DNA from: Brevundimonas sp. NIBR10
GTDB lineage: Bacteria; Pseudomonadota; Alphaproteobacteria; Caulobacterales; Caulobacteraceae
Assembly: GCF_027912515.1 (NCBI RefSeq)
Contig: NZ_CP115464.1
Span: 3,263,501 to 3,327,500 of the forward strand
Direction: 5' to 3'
DNA length: 64,000 nt
In this document: positions 53,428 through 61,728 of the stretch, in pieces
Layout of the letters: every line of letters starts with the position of its first letter
Position numbering within the stretch: position 1 is the first letter of the stretch
The notes under the pieces: generated by a model
The model's database searches: none
Seen by the model: the letters and a program-made list of their open reading frames with translations, nothing else
Told to the model about the DNA's origin: nothing
Program-made: the position numbers and the translations under genes

Positions 53428-54894
53428 TCACGATGGCCTGGGTTGTGTCGGTTCGCGTGAGTATCGGGTCAGCATCTCGGCGTGGGTCGGCATGGCTTCG
53501 ACGGCCTGACCGATCACCGCCTGCATGCGTCCCAGACGTGCGACCAGATCCGCGATCGGCGTCTGATCGCAGATCGGATGGTACCGTCGCGGAATGAGGT
53601 TCTGGCCCATGAATACGGCGATCCAGCTGGAGTCCTCGAAGGTTTCCTCGTCGTACAGACTGACGCGCCCGCGACTTGAGAACATTCGAACCTTGTGGGC
53701 CAGTTCATCCGGTGGAGCCGTATTGCGGACAGCGTCCCACAGCGGCTCGCCTTTGCGGGCGTTCGCCCGGTAGTGCAGGATCATGAAGTCCCGCAGCCGA
53801 TCAGCCTCGGCCGCGATCAGACGATTGTACTCGGCGGCGGCTGCGCCCATCGAATCGCTGGACGGGAACAGGCCCAACAGCTTGCTCACGCCACTCTGAA
53901 CCAGATGCAGACCGGACGCCTCCAGCGGTTCAAGGGTCGTCGCCGACAATCCGATCGCGACACAGTTGCCGACCCAGGCCCGTGATCGCCGCCCATTTGA
54001 GAATCTGATCTGCGGCTGTGCGCCCGAGGCCTCGAAGGCGCTGGCCGAGACCCGCATGGTCCCGACGCCGTTCCCCAGAGGGGCCTTCCAGGACCAGCCG
54101 CCGCGCAAGGCCTTCGCTTCCGTCAGCGGGCCCAGGGCTTCGACCGGGCCCAAGGCGCCGCTGATGCGGTCGGCCGGGAGCCAGTGCGAATAATCGACCC
54201 GGCCCGCGTCCAGGCGTGAAATCAGATCGCCCTTCTGGCCCGTCGCGTCGATGAACAGATCGGCCTCGAACCGACGTCCGTCGCCGGCCACGACCGCCTT
54301 GAGGCCCTCTCCGTCGGCGCGCCGCTCGATGTCCGCGAACCATCCCGCGATTCGCTCGACGCCCGCTGCGACGGCGACATCCCGGACGACGGCGACATAG
54401 TCCGCAACCGGCAGGTGCAGCCCGTAGCCCATGGTGGAGGTCACGGAGCGGGGGTCGTCCGACGGCAGACTGAACCGCCCTGCCCGCCCTGCCACGGCTG
54501 CGACGGCGAAGGCTTCAAGCGGCGGTGCCATCCCGGCCGCCTTGAGTCTCAGCCAGTGATGATGGAACGGCACCCCGTCCAGGGTTCCGCCGAACTCACT
54601 GAAGGGATGGATGTAGTCGTGATCCCGGCGGGTCCACGACCTGAAAACCGTCCCCAGCCGATAGGTCGCGTTCGCTTTGGCGATCAGGGTCGCCTCGGTC
54701 AGACCCAGTGAGGCGTTGAAGCCGTTCAGCGACGGCAGGATCGCCTCGAACGGCCCCAGGACCCCAGTGTCCTCGACATGGCCCGGGTCTTCCAGCAGAC
54801 GCACCGACACCCGTCCGCGCGTCGCACGCGCAAGCGCAGCCGCCGTCATCCAGCCCGCCGAACCGCCACCGACGATGAGGACGCTGCGTGTCAT
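53428..54894 (-). CDS. Degenerate halogenase-family protein (copy 3), probably not a halogenase
   Basis: 488-residue protein with the same fold and the FAD motif GGGSAGW near residue 9. The catalytic lysine is replaced: NATYRLG has Arg79 where others have [14 protein letters not shown] reads GVLGPFEAILP, the W-x-W-x-I-P signature reads WSWKAP (267-272), and EPLEST reads EPLEAS, keeping Glu325 but losing the serine. FAD binding looks intact. It may be a flavin oxidoreductase, a partner subunit or a decoy; the loss of the residue thought to activate HOX argues against normal halogenation. The ATG is in an ATGA overlap with copy 4. Confidence 0.82.
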   Translation of the reverse strand: MTRSVLIVGGGSAGWMTAAALARATRGRVSVRLLEDPGHVEDTGVLGPFEAILPSLNGFNASLGLTEATLIAKANATYRLGTVFRSWTRRDHDYIHPFSEFGGTLDGVPFHHHWLRLKAAGMAPPLEAFAVAAVAGRAGRFSLPSDDPRSVTSTMGYGLHLPVADYVAVVRDVAVAAGVERIAGWFADIERRADGEGLKAVVAGDGRRFEADLFIDATGQKGDLISRLDAGRVDYSHWLPADRISGALGPVEALGPLTEAKALRGGWSWKAPLGNGVGTMRVSASAFEASGAQPQIRFSNGRRSRAWVGNCVAIGLSATTLEPLEASGLHLVQSGVSKLLGLFPSSDSMGAAAAEYNRLIAAEADRLRDFMILHYRANARKGEPLWDAVRNTAPPDELAHKVRMFSSRGRVSLYDEETFEDSSWIAVFMGQNLIPRRYHPICDQTPIADLVARLGRMQAVIGQAVEAMPTHAEMLTRYSREPTQPRPS

Positions 54895-56405
54895 GCCATG
54901 GCCCTGGCGGCACAGCAGGCCTTCACGAAGGCCTCATGCGAAGGCATTGCCGCCGCAGCCCGCTGCACGGATGTCCGCAGGGTCTCGAGCGCCTCGGCCA
55001 GGGCCGCCTCGGGAGCCCGGTCGCTGAGCGCATCATAGGCGTCGGGTTCGATCCTCTGGCCGAAATAGACGGCGAGCCAGCTCGGTTCCAGAAACAGGCC
55101 GTCGCGATAACGGGCGACGACGCCGCGCTCCTTGAACAGAGCCACCTTCTCGGCGAGGCTGTCGGGCACCTCCATCGTCCTGCAATGGTTCCAGAACGGC
55201 GTGTCGTCCCGTTCCGTGGCATTGTAGTGCAGCACCAGGAAATCGCGGATCCGGTCGTATTCCAGTTCCATGATCCGGTTGAATTCGTCGGCGTCAGCCG
55301 GATCGTGGTCCGCGTCGGGGAACAGTTCGATGAGGTTGGTGACCGCGGCCTGGATCAGATGGATGCTGGTCGATTCCAGCGGCTCCAGGAACCCGCTCGA
55401 CAGGCCGATGGCGACACAGTTGTGCATCCATTGCCTGCGCCGCCGCCCTGTCGTGAACCGCAGCATTCGCGGCTCGGCGCGGGCAGGCCCCTCCAGACGG
55501 CCCATGACGCGTTCGACCGCAGCCTCATCCGACAGAAAGGCGCTGGAATAGACATAGCCGTTGCCGACCCGGTGCTGGAGCGGGATCCGCCACGACCAGC
55601 CGGCTTCCAGGGCCGTGGCCCGGGTGTAGGGGGTCGAGGCCTCCACAGTGTCGCACGGCACCGCGACGGCGCGGTCGCACGGTAGCCACCGTGTCCAGTC
55701 CTCATAGCCGGCCTTCAGCGCGCCTTCGATCAGAAGACCGCGGAAGCCCGAGCAGTCGATGAACAGGTCGCCTTCCAGTCGCTCGCCACTGGTCAGGACG
55801 ACGCTGCGGATGTGGCCGTTGTCCGGGTCGAGCTCGACATCCACGACCCGGCCTTCGCGGCGCACAACGCCTCGCGCTTCCGAATGCTGACGCAGATAGG
55901 CGGCATAGAGCCCCGCATCGAACTGGAAGGCATAGGAGAATGTGGACAGCAGCGAACGGGGGTCGGTCTCTGGCCGCATGAACCGCCCCATGCGCGCCGC
56001 CACGACCGGCAGGGAATAGTCGTGGATATCGGCCGCCGCGCCCGCGCGCCTCAGTCGAAGCCAGTGGTGGTGAAAGCCCACGCGCTCGATCGATCGCCCA
56101 TAGGCCCCGAAGGGGTGGATGTAGGAGTCGCCCAGACGTCCCCAATCCCGGAACTCGATGCCCAGTTTGAAGGTGGCCTGGGTCCGGGCCATGAACTCGT
56201 CCTCGTCCAGTCCCAGCCTCTGGTTGAAGCTGCGAATGTGAGGGATGGTCGCCTCGCCGACCCCGACGGTTCCGATCTCTTCGGACTCGACCAGTCTAAT
56301 GCTCAGACCAGAACGGTTCAGCAGGGTCGACAGCGCCGCCGCCGTCATCCAGCCCGCCGTTCCGCCGCCGACGATGACAATCTTTCGGATCCGTGCCCCA
56401 GACAT
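54891..56405 (-). CDS. Flavin-dependent halogenase, tryptophan-halogenase family (copy 4)
   Basis: 504-residue enzyme with intact motifs: GGGTAGW near residue 13, GVGEATIP near 48, Lys80 (ATFKLG), GWSWRIP near 260 and EPLEST near 336. It is first in the three-halogenase operon. ATG 56405 is chosen over TTG 56423, because a TAGCGCT palindrome occupies 56409-56422 directly upstream. GGGAG lies 11 bases before the ATG. It is divergent from TonB receptor 2, so uptake and halogenation are likely expressed together. Confidence 0.87.
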   Translation of the reverse strand: MSGARIRKIVIVGGGTAGWMTAAALSTLLNRSGLSIRLVESEEIGTVGVGEATIPHIRSFNQRLGLDEDEFMARTQATFKLGIEFRDWGRLGDSYIHPFGAYGRSIERVGFHHHWLRLRRAGAAADIHDYSLPVVAARMGRFMRPETDPRSLLSTFSYAFQFDAGLYAAYLRQHSEARGVVRREGRVVDVELDPDNGHIRSVVLTSGERLEGDLFIDCSGFRGLLIEGALKAGYEDWTRWLPCDRAVAVPCDTVEASTPYTRATALEAGWSWRIPLQHRVGNGYVYSSAFLSDEAAVERVMGRLEGPARAEPRMLRFTTGRRRRQWMHNCVAIGLSSGFLEPLESTSIHLIQAAVTNLIELFPDADHDPADADEFNRIMELEYDRIRDFLVLHYNATERDDTPFWNHCRTMEVPDSLAEKVALFKERGVVARYRDGLFLEPSWLAVYFGQRIEPDAYDALSDRAPEAALAEALETLRTSVQRAAAAMPSHEAFVKACCAARAMA

Positions 56406-56408
56406 GTC

Positions 56409-56422
56409 CGTTAGCGCTCCCA
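56409..56422. promoter_or_regulatory. Candidate LacI operator, xyl-box-like (CGTTAGCGCTCCCA)
   Basis: In reverse this reads TGGGAGCGCTAACG, 12 of 14 bases of the Xanthomonas xyl-box. It ends three bases before the ATG of halogenase copy 4 and would block transcription or translation of the halogenase operon when bound. Confidence 0.5.
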
Positions 56423-56522
56423 ACCCAGAACTTTGTTGACCACGGCCGACCCGGCGTCCGCAAGCCGCTTTCGATTTGTGCGGCGCAACAAAATCAGGCG
56501 CTTATTTGGCACACGCCCTCAT

Positions 56523-56533
56523 TACTCAGACAC
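56523..56533. promoter_or_regulatory. Candidate FadR/GntR-type operator (TACTCAGACAC)
   Basis: TCAGAC element in the gap between the halogenase operon and TonB receptor 2, flanked on both sides by LacI-type sites. Confidence 0.45.
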
Positions 56534-56571
56534 TTGAAGGTGCCGCAAGACTGCGGTATGTCTCGCCTCAA

Positions 56572-56585
56572 TGGTAGCGTTACCA
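56572..56585. promoter_or_regulatory. Candidate LacI operator, xyl-box-like (TGGTAGCGTTACCA)
   Basis: Near-perfect palindrome 34 bases upstream of TonB receptor 2. A second AAAGCGCTACTT half-site runs from 56585 to 56596, so two repressor dimers may bind side by side. Confidence 0.62.
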
Positions 56586-56619
56586 AAGCGCTACTTTATA
56601 ACAGCTGGGGAGAAAACGA

Positions 56620-59600
56620 ATGAATCAAGCCAATACCACAACTGCGCCCGGTCGGGCCCACAGTCGCCATTGGGCGCGTCACGGGGCTTCGGCGCTCGCT
56701 GTCGCCGCCGCCGTTTACGGTGCCCCTGCCTGGGCCCAGACGGCTCCGGCGCAGGACGATCCCGACGACACCGAAGTCGAGGAAGTGGTGGTCACCGGCA
56801 TCCGTGGCAGCCTGCAAAGTGCCCAGACCATCAAGCGCAACGCCGAAGTCTTCGTTGATTCGATCAGCGCCCAGGACATCGGGGCCCTGCCTGACCGCTC
56901 CGTCACCGAGGCCCTGCAACGCGTCCCGGGGGTCTCGATCGACCGCTTCGCCGCCGGTGTGGACCCTGACCACTTCTCCGTCGAAGGCAGCGGCGTGGTC
57001 GTGCGCGGCCTCACCTTCGTCCGCTCCGAGTTCAACGGACGCGACGCCTTTACCGCCAATAACGGTCGCGCGCTCGGCTTCGCCGACGTGCCCTCCGAGC
57101 TCCTCGCCGGCGTTGACGTGTTCAAGAACCAGTCGGCCGACCTGATCGAAGGCGGCATCGCCGGCACGGTCAACCTCAGAACCCGCGTTCCGTTCGATCA
57201 GTCCGGAGACGTACTGTCGGCCTCGGCCGAACTCAGCTACGGCGACCTGGCCGAGGAATACACGCCCACCTATTCGATCCTCGGCAGCAAGCGCTGGGAA
57301 AACGCGCTCGGGGAGTTCGGCTTCCTGGCCAACTTCGTCGATTCGCAGCTGAAGTCCCGCGGCGACGGCCAGCAGATTTCCAACTTCTCGCTGCGGTCGG
57401 GCATTGCGTCGCAGCCGATCTATTTCCCGCGCGGCGCCTCCTTCCGCTCGCAGGAATTCGATCGTCAGCGCACCGGCTATGCTGCGGCCGCACAATGGCG
57501 CAGCCCTGACCGGACCATGATCGCCACGGCGCAGTTCCTGCGTTCGGAAGCGACCCAGGCCTGGACCGAGCATGCGGTCGAGATCGCCACCGACAACGTC
57601 ACCTCCAACGGCGACTCGCGTCCGGTCCTCGGCACGACCTTCGAGTTCGGCGACGACGGCGTCTTCACCAACGGCACCATCACCGGCCCGACCGGCTGGC
57701 GCGCCGACCAGCAGGACGGTCGCGACAACCGTACCCCCCCGTTCGGTCTGCAGAGCAACAACCAGCGGCGCGACGTTTTCTCCGAAAACATCACTACGGA
57801 CTACGGCTTCAACTTCAAATGGACGCCGACCGACAAGCTGAAGTTCGCGCTCGACCTTCAGCGTGTCGAATCGACGGTCGAGAACCTCGACGCGACGATG
57901 TGGGCCTCCACCTACCAGAACGCGCAGATCCAGCTCCGCGGCGATGAGGTGCCGATCGTCACCTTCCTGCCGCCGTCGGAGAACGGCACCGTCAGACAGT
58001 GCCCGGCCACGCCGCCGACCCCGGATACGGATTGCCCACGCTACTACAACGGCGCCAACGCCAACTTCAGCGACCCGTTCAACAGCTTCGTCCGCAACAA
58101 CATGGACCATGCCGAGGACAGCGAGGGCGAACTGACCGCCATCAAGCTGGACGGTGAATACTCGTTCGACGAGGATAGCTGGCTGGAATCCGTCCGGTTC
58201 GGCTATCGCCGCGCCGAGCGCGAACAGACCACGCGCTTCTCCTCCTATAACTGGGGTGTGATCAGCGAACAGTGGGGCGGCGGCGGGCCCGTCTGGCTCA
58301 ACGATCTGGCCGACGGCGTTCCGACGCCGGGCGAAACCGGCGTTCCCGGCACGGCCGGCACCCTCGTCGGATCGATGTTCGAGACCTTCGCCTTCAGCAA
58401 CTTCTTCCGCGGCCAGGTCCCGGTCCCCACGGGCGACCAGCCTCGCCTCTTCTACAATCAGAACATCGTCCAGAACTACGACGCCTATGCCGCCTTCGGC
58501 CTTCTGGTCGGTGACGAATGGCGTGCGCGCCTCGGCGGCGACGGTTGCCCGCAGAACTGGGTGCCCCTGGCCATGCGCTGCGATGTGGTCCCCGGAACGC
58601 AGTACCGCCTGAACGAGATCAACCCGGTCGATGAACAGAGCGATGCGTTCTACGGAATGCTTCGATACGCCGGAGAGCTGTCCAACGGCGTCAGGCTCAG
58701 CGGTAACATGGGCCTGCGTTACACCAGGACCGATCGTCAGGCCGGCGGGTATCTGGCCTTCCCTCGCGGTACCTTCAGCACCGAGGCGGAATGCGCCGCC
58801 GTTCCGGTGGGCACGACCCCGACGGCCTTCTGTCGACTGGTCTCGCCTGCAAACCGCCAGGCGGCCCGCAACTTTGCCAATGGCGCGATCGTCGCGGATA
58901 CCGCAGAGACGACGTTCGACTACCTCCTGCCGAGCTTCAACCTGAAGGCCGAGATGGACGGCGGAAAAATCTTCCGCTTCGGCTATTCGAAGGCCATCAC
59001 GCCGCCGGACATTGGTCTCACGCGCAACTTCTTCAACGTGAACCTGTCGGCCAACGAACTCGACATCGTGGACGGTCGCCCGACCGGTCGCTTCGCCGTC
59101 GGCAACCCGTTGCTCAAGCCCATCCAGGCAGACAGCTTCGACGCCTCGTTCGAATGGTACTATGGCAATCCCGGCTCGTTCACCTTCTCGCTGTTCTACA
59201 AGCGCCTGAGCGACGTCATCACCAACGGCACGGTGCGTCAGGCCTTCACCAACAATGGCGCAACCTTCGACGCCGTGGTGACAACGCCGGTCAACTCCGA
59301 CGAAACCGCGACGGTCAAGGGCTTTGAAATCGCCTGGCAGGCCACGCTCGACTCCATCCTGCCCGAACGGTTCGCCGGCTTCGGCTTCAACGCCAACTAC
59401 ACCTACATCGACTCCGAGGGCGTTCCCCAGAGCACCCTGTCCAACACCGACCCGGACGTGGCCGCCGGACGTGTCGCCAACATCGACACCAGCCTGTTGC
59501 CGCTCCAGAACCTGTCGGAGCACACCGCCAACCTCGCCGGCTTCTACGAGCGTGGGCCGATCGCCATCCGTCTGGCTTATGCCTGGCGCTCCGAGTTCCT

Positions 59601-59841
59601 GATCACGCCGCGCGACGTCATCGTCCCGTTCGCGCCGATCATGAACGAGGCGACCGGCCAACTTGACGGGTCGGCCTTCTACTCGCTGAACGACAACGTC
59701 AAGATCGGCATTCAGGCGGTCAACCTGACCGACGAGGTCACCCGCACGTCGCAGGTCCTCAACAACGACCTGCTGAGAACCGGCCGTTCCTGGTTCATCA
59801 ACGACCGGCGCTTCACCTTCATCGTGCGCGCCACCTTCTAG
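56620..59841 (+). CDS. TonB-dependent outer-membrane receptor (copy 2)
   Basis: 1073-residue receptor with a long basic N-terminus before a signal peptide ending GAPAWA-Q, a TonB-box-like VEEVVVTG near residue 53, plug motifs (LPDRSVTEALQRVPGVSI, IEGGIAGTVNLRTR) and a barrel ending in Phe. Extracellular loops contain a few cysteine pairs (CPATPPTPDTDCP). It differs clearly from copy 1 in the barrel, so the ligand probably differs. GGGGAG precedes ATG by 9 bases. It is divergent from the three-halogenase operon and followed by a strong terminator. Confidence 0.93.
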   Translation: MNQANTTTAPGRAHSRHWARHGASALAVAAAVYGAPAWAQTAPAQDDPDDTEVEEVVVTGIRGSLQSAQTIKRNAEVFVDSISAQDIGALPDRSVTEALQRVPGVSIDRFAAGVDPDHFSVEGSGVVVRGLTFVRSEFNGRDAFTANNGRALGFADVPSELLAGVDVFKNQSADLIEGGIAGTVNLRTRVPFDQSGDVLSASAELSYGDLAEEYTPTYSILGSKRWENALGEFGFLANFVDSQLKSRGDGQQISNFSLRSGIASQPIYFPRGASFRSQEFDRQRTGYAAAAQWRSPDRTMIATAQFLRSEATQAWTEHAVEIATDNVTSNGDSRPVLGTTFEFGDDGVFTNGTITGPTGWRADQQDGRDNRTPPFGLQSNNQRRDVFSENITTDYGFNFKWTPTDKLKFALDLQRVESTVENLDATMWASTYQNAQIQLRGDEVPIVTFLPPSENGTVRQCPATPPTPDTDCPRYYNGANANFSDPFNSFVRNNMDHAEDSEGELTAIKLDGEYSFDEDSWLESVRFGYRRAEREQTTRFSSYNWGVISEQWGGGGPVWLNDLADGVPTPGETGVPGTAGTLVGSMFETFAFSNFFRGQVPVPTGDQPRLFYNQNIVQNYDAYAAFGLLVGDEWRARLGGDGCPQNWVPLAMRCDVVPGTQYRLNEINPVDEQSDAFYGMLRYAGELSNGVRLSGNMGLRYTRTDRQAGGYLAFPRGTFSTEAECAAVPVGTTPTAFCRLVSPANRQAARNFANGAIVADTAETTFDYLLPSFNLKAEMDGGKIFRFGYSKAITPPDIGLTRNFFNVNLSANELDIVDGRPTGRFAVGNPLLKPIQADSFDASFEWYYGNPGSFTFSLFYKRLSDVITNGTVRQAFTNNGATFDAVVTTPVNSDETATVKGFEIAWQATLDSILPERFAGFGFNANYTYIDSEGVPQSTLSNTDPDVAAGRVANIDTSLLPLQNLSEHTANLAGFYERGPIAIRLAYAWRSEFLITPRDVIVPFAPIMNEATGQLDGSAFYSLNDNVKIGIQAVNLTDEVTRTSQVLNNDLLRTGRSWFINDRRFTFIVRATF

Positions 59842-59865
59842 ACCCACCCCTGACGACCACCTTCA

Positions 59866-59895
59866 GCCCCGACGGTTCACCCGTCGGGGCTTTTT
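59866..59895 (+). terminator. Intrinsic terminator after TonB receptor 2
   Basis: A perfect 10-base-pair stem (GCCCCGACGG / CCGTCGGGGC, loop TTCAC) is followed by TTTTT. The next gene starts 15 bases later with no clear promoter, so expression of the cupin gene may depend on read-through. Confidence 0.93.
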
Positions 59896-59910
59896 CTTTA
59901 GTCTGTGCCC

Positions 59911-60945
59911 ATGGTCTCCCAGTTGCGTACCCATCTCCCCCAAGCGAGACCAATTCCGGTCCGGGAGGCCGTTAGCCGGGACGAGTTCGAACGCGACATT
60001 CTTCCCGCCTATAGGCCGGTGGTCATCAGGAACCAGATTTCGGATTGGCCCGTCGTTCAGGCCGCACAAGACAGTGACGAGGCCGTCGCGGACTGGCTCA
60101 GGACCCACGCCAACGGCCAGCCGCTCGAGACCTTCACGGGAGCGCCCGGGATCGGCGGGCGCTTCTTCTATGACGACACTCTGACCGGCACGAATTTCGA
60201 GCGCGGACAGGCGTCCCTGGTCGATATCCTTGATCGGCTGCTTGCATGCCGGATCGAGCCACAGGCTCCCTCGCTCTATGCCGGAGCCGCCGTCGCGAAC
60301 GGCTGCGTTCCCGATTTCGCTAAGACCCACATCCTGCCACTGCTGGATCCCCGGGCCATGGCGCGGCTGTGGGTCGGCAACGCCGTCACGGTCTCGACCC
60401 ACTATGATCTCTCGGACAACATCGCTTGCGTCGCCGCCGGCCGTCGGCGATTCACCCTGTTTCCGCCGGAGCAGGTCAGGAACCTCTATGTGGGCCCGCT
60501 GGACTTCACCCTTGCGGGCCAGCCGGTCAGCCTTGTGTCCGTGAAAGACCCCGATCTCGAACGATTTCCGCGCTTCGCCGAGGCCATGGCGCACGCCGTG
60601 ACGGCCGATCTCGGCCCGGGCGACGCCATCTATATCCCGCCGCTTTGGTGGCATCAGGTCGAGGCCCTGTCGCCGTTCAATCTGCTGGTGAACTACTGGT
60701 GGAATGCGGCCGGCGCGCCGCCCTCCCCGTTCGAGGCCATGATCCATTCGGTGATGACCGTGCGTCCCCTGCCGCCGGCGCACAGGGACGCCTGGCGTTC
60801 GATGTTCGAACACTATGTCTTTGAAGCCGACGGCGATCCCGCCGCCCATATCCCGGTCCAAAGTCAGGGCGTCCTGGGCCGGATGACGCCGACCCTGGCG
60901 CGCCGCATTCGCGACTTCCTGGCCGCCGGCCTCCGACGCGGCTAA
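59911..60945 (+). CDS. Cupin-like/JmjC-type Fe(II) oxygenase-fold protein (copy 2)
   Basis: 344-residue paralogue of the gene at 31606. The metal triad is STHYDLSD (H-x-D near residue 172) and LWWHQVE (His near 247), with the RRFTLFPPEQ block and the NYWWNA stretch that both copies share. A 2-oxoglutarate hydroxylase role is inferred from the fold only. ATG 59911 (GTG 59905 is also possible) has no ribosome site and lies directly behind the receptor terminator. Pairing of receptor and cupin is repeated in both halogenase modules. Confidence 0.82.
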   Translation: MVSQLRTHLPQARPIPVREAVSRDEFERDILPAYRPVVIRNQISDWPVVQAAQDSDEAVADWLRTHANGQPLETFTGAPGIGGRFFYDDTLTGTNFERGQASLVDILDRLLACRIEPQAPSLYAGAAVANGCVPDFAKTHILPLLDPRAMARLWVGNAVTVSTHYDLSDNIACVAAGRRRFTLFPPEQVRNLYVGPLDFTLAGQPVSLVSVKDPDLERFPRFAEAMAHAVTADLGPGDAIYIPPLWWHQVEALSPFNLLVNYWWNAAGAPPSPFEAMIHSVMTVRPLPPAHRDAWRSMFEHYVFEADGDPAAHIPVQSQGVLGRMTPTLARRIRDFLAAGLRRG

Positions 60946-60949
60946 GGGC

Positions 60950-61675
60950 CTACGGTGTCGCTCGAACCGGCCGATAGGTCAGGAAAATGTTGGCGGTCAG
61001 CCTGCCCTTGCGTGGATCGACCGACAGCGCTTCCGGTCGGGAAATCTGTCCCGAATGGAGCAGGCAGCTCCGGTAGACGATGACGCGATTGAACACGCAG
61101 TCCGTCCGATGCGTCAGGGCAAACTGGGCCGTGTCGCCGGCGATATAGCCCGGCTGCGGCGGCTCCGCCTCAAGCTCGCGGTCCAGCGCGGATTGATAGG
61201 TCTCCAGTCGATCCACCGTCAGGGTTTCGTATCCCGTGGACCGGTGACGATAGAAGGCCGTACCGCCGAAAGCCGGATCGCACAGATAGTGCAGCACCGC
61301 GAACTGGAGCGGATCGACCGTGTCCACATGCGGAATGCGTTGCGCCAGGCCGAGGCGTTCAGGCGCAAGTGTCGCGAGGGCGAAGTTGCAACTGGCTCGC
61401 CAGGGCGCAACGCCTCGCAGATCGTAATGTCCGCGGATCAGGGGGTCGAGAGCGCGGCTGAGGGCACCGACATAGTCTAGTGGCGCGGGCGCGAGACGCC
61501 CCGGATAGAAATTGTCGCCACCCGTCGCGGCGTCGGCAAAGGTTGACGCGCTCGCCGCGATCTCCACCAGAAGCTCGGGTTCCGTCACCGCCTCGTCAAG
61601 GACCAGCAGAGGCTCCTGCTCGGAACCGATCCTTTCGATACGCGCACTGGCGATGGCGGTGGGACACGGTGTCAT
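60950..61675 (-). CDS. DUF6445 protein, probable 2OG-Fe(II) oxygenase fold
   Basis: About 241-residue protein with a DUF6445-like layout: FYPGRLAP near residue 56, IPHVDTVDP (H-x-D) near 113, GGTAFYRHRSTGYE near 137, and FNRVIVYRSCLLHSGQIS with a second His near 200. The end RKGRLTANIFL supplies the Arg expected to bind 2-oxoglutarate. Such genes recur next to halogenases and cupins, but no substrate is known. The frame opens at ATG 61705, inside the ATGTCAGACAT palindrome; ATG 61675 leaves the operator upstream. Neither has a good ribosome site. Confidence 0.72.
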   Translation of the reverse strand: MTPCPTAIASARIERIGSEQEPLLVLDEAVTEPELLVEIAASASTFADAATGGDNFYPGRLAPAPLDYVGALSRALDPLIRGHYDLRGVAPWRASCNFALATLAPERLGLAQRIPHVDTVDPLQFAVLHYLCDPAFGGTAFYRHRSTGYETLTVDRLETYQSALDRELEAEPPQPGYIAGDTAQFALTHRTDCVFNRVIVYRSCLLHSGQISRPEALSVDPRKGRLTANIFLTYRPVRATP

Positions 61676-61684
61676 CGCGCGAAG

Positions 61685-61696
61685 AATAGCGCTTAT
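61685..61696. promoter_or_regulatory. Candidate LacI half-site (AATAGCGCTTAT)
   Basis: TAGCGCT core directly adjoining the ATGTCAGACAT palindrome, so the two putative regulators would compete or cooperate at the promoter between DUF6445 and halogenase copy 5. Confidence 0.4.
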
Positions 61697-61705
61697 GTCA
61701 GACAT
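61695..61705. promoter_or_regulatory. Best copy of the FadR/GntR-type operator (ATGTCAGACAT)
   Basis: Perfect palindrome ATGTC-A-GACAT (13 bases with flanking T and A), in the divergent gap before halogenase copy 5 and DUF6445. The one-base spacer and GTC/GAC arms match the general FadR-subfamily GntR operator shape. Confidence 0.6.
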
Positions 61706-61728
61706 ATCCGAGGCTATAGTCGTCGGCG

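Noticed and set aside
56596..59847. 1083-codon minus-strand frame opposite TonB receptor 2
   Set aside because: Composition is Val/Gly/Arg-rich without motifs; the plus-strand receptor has plug and barrel features from end to end.
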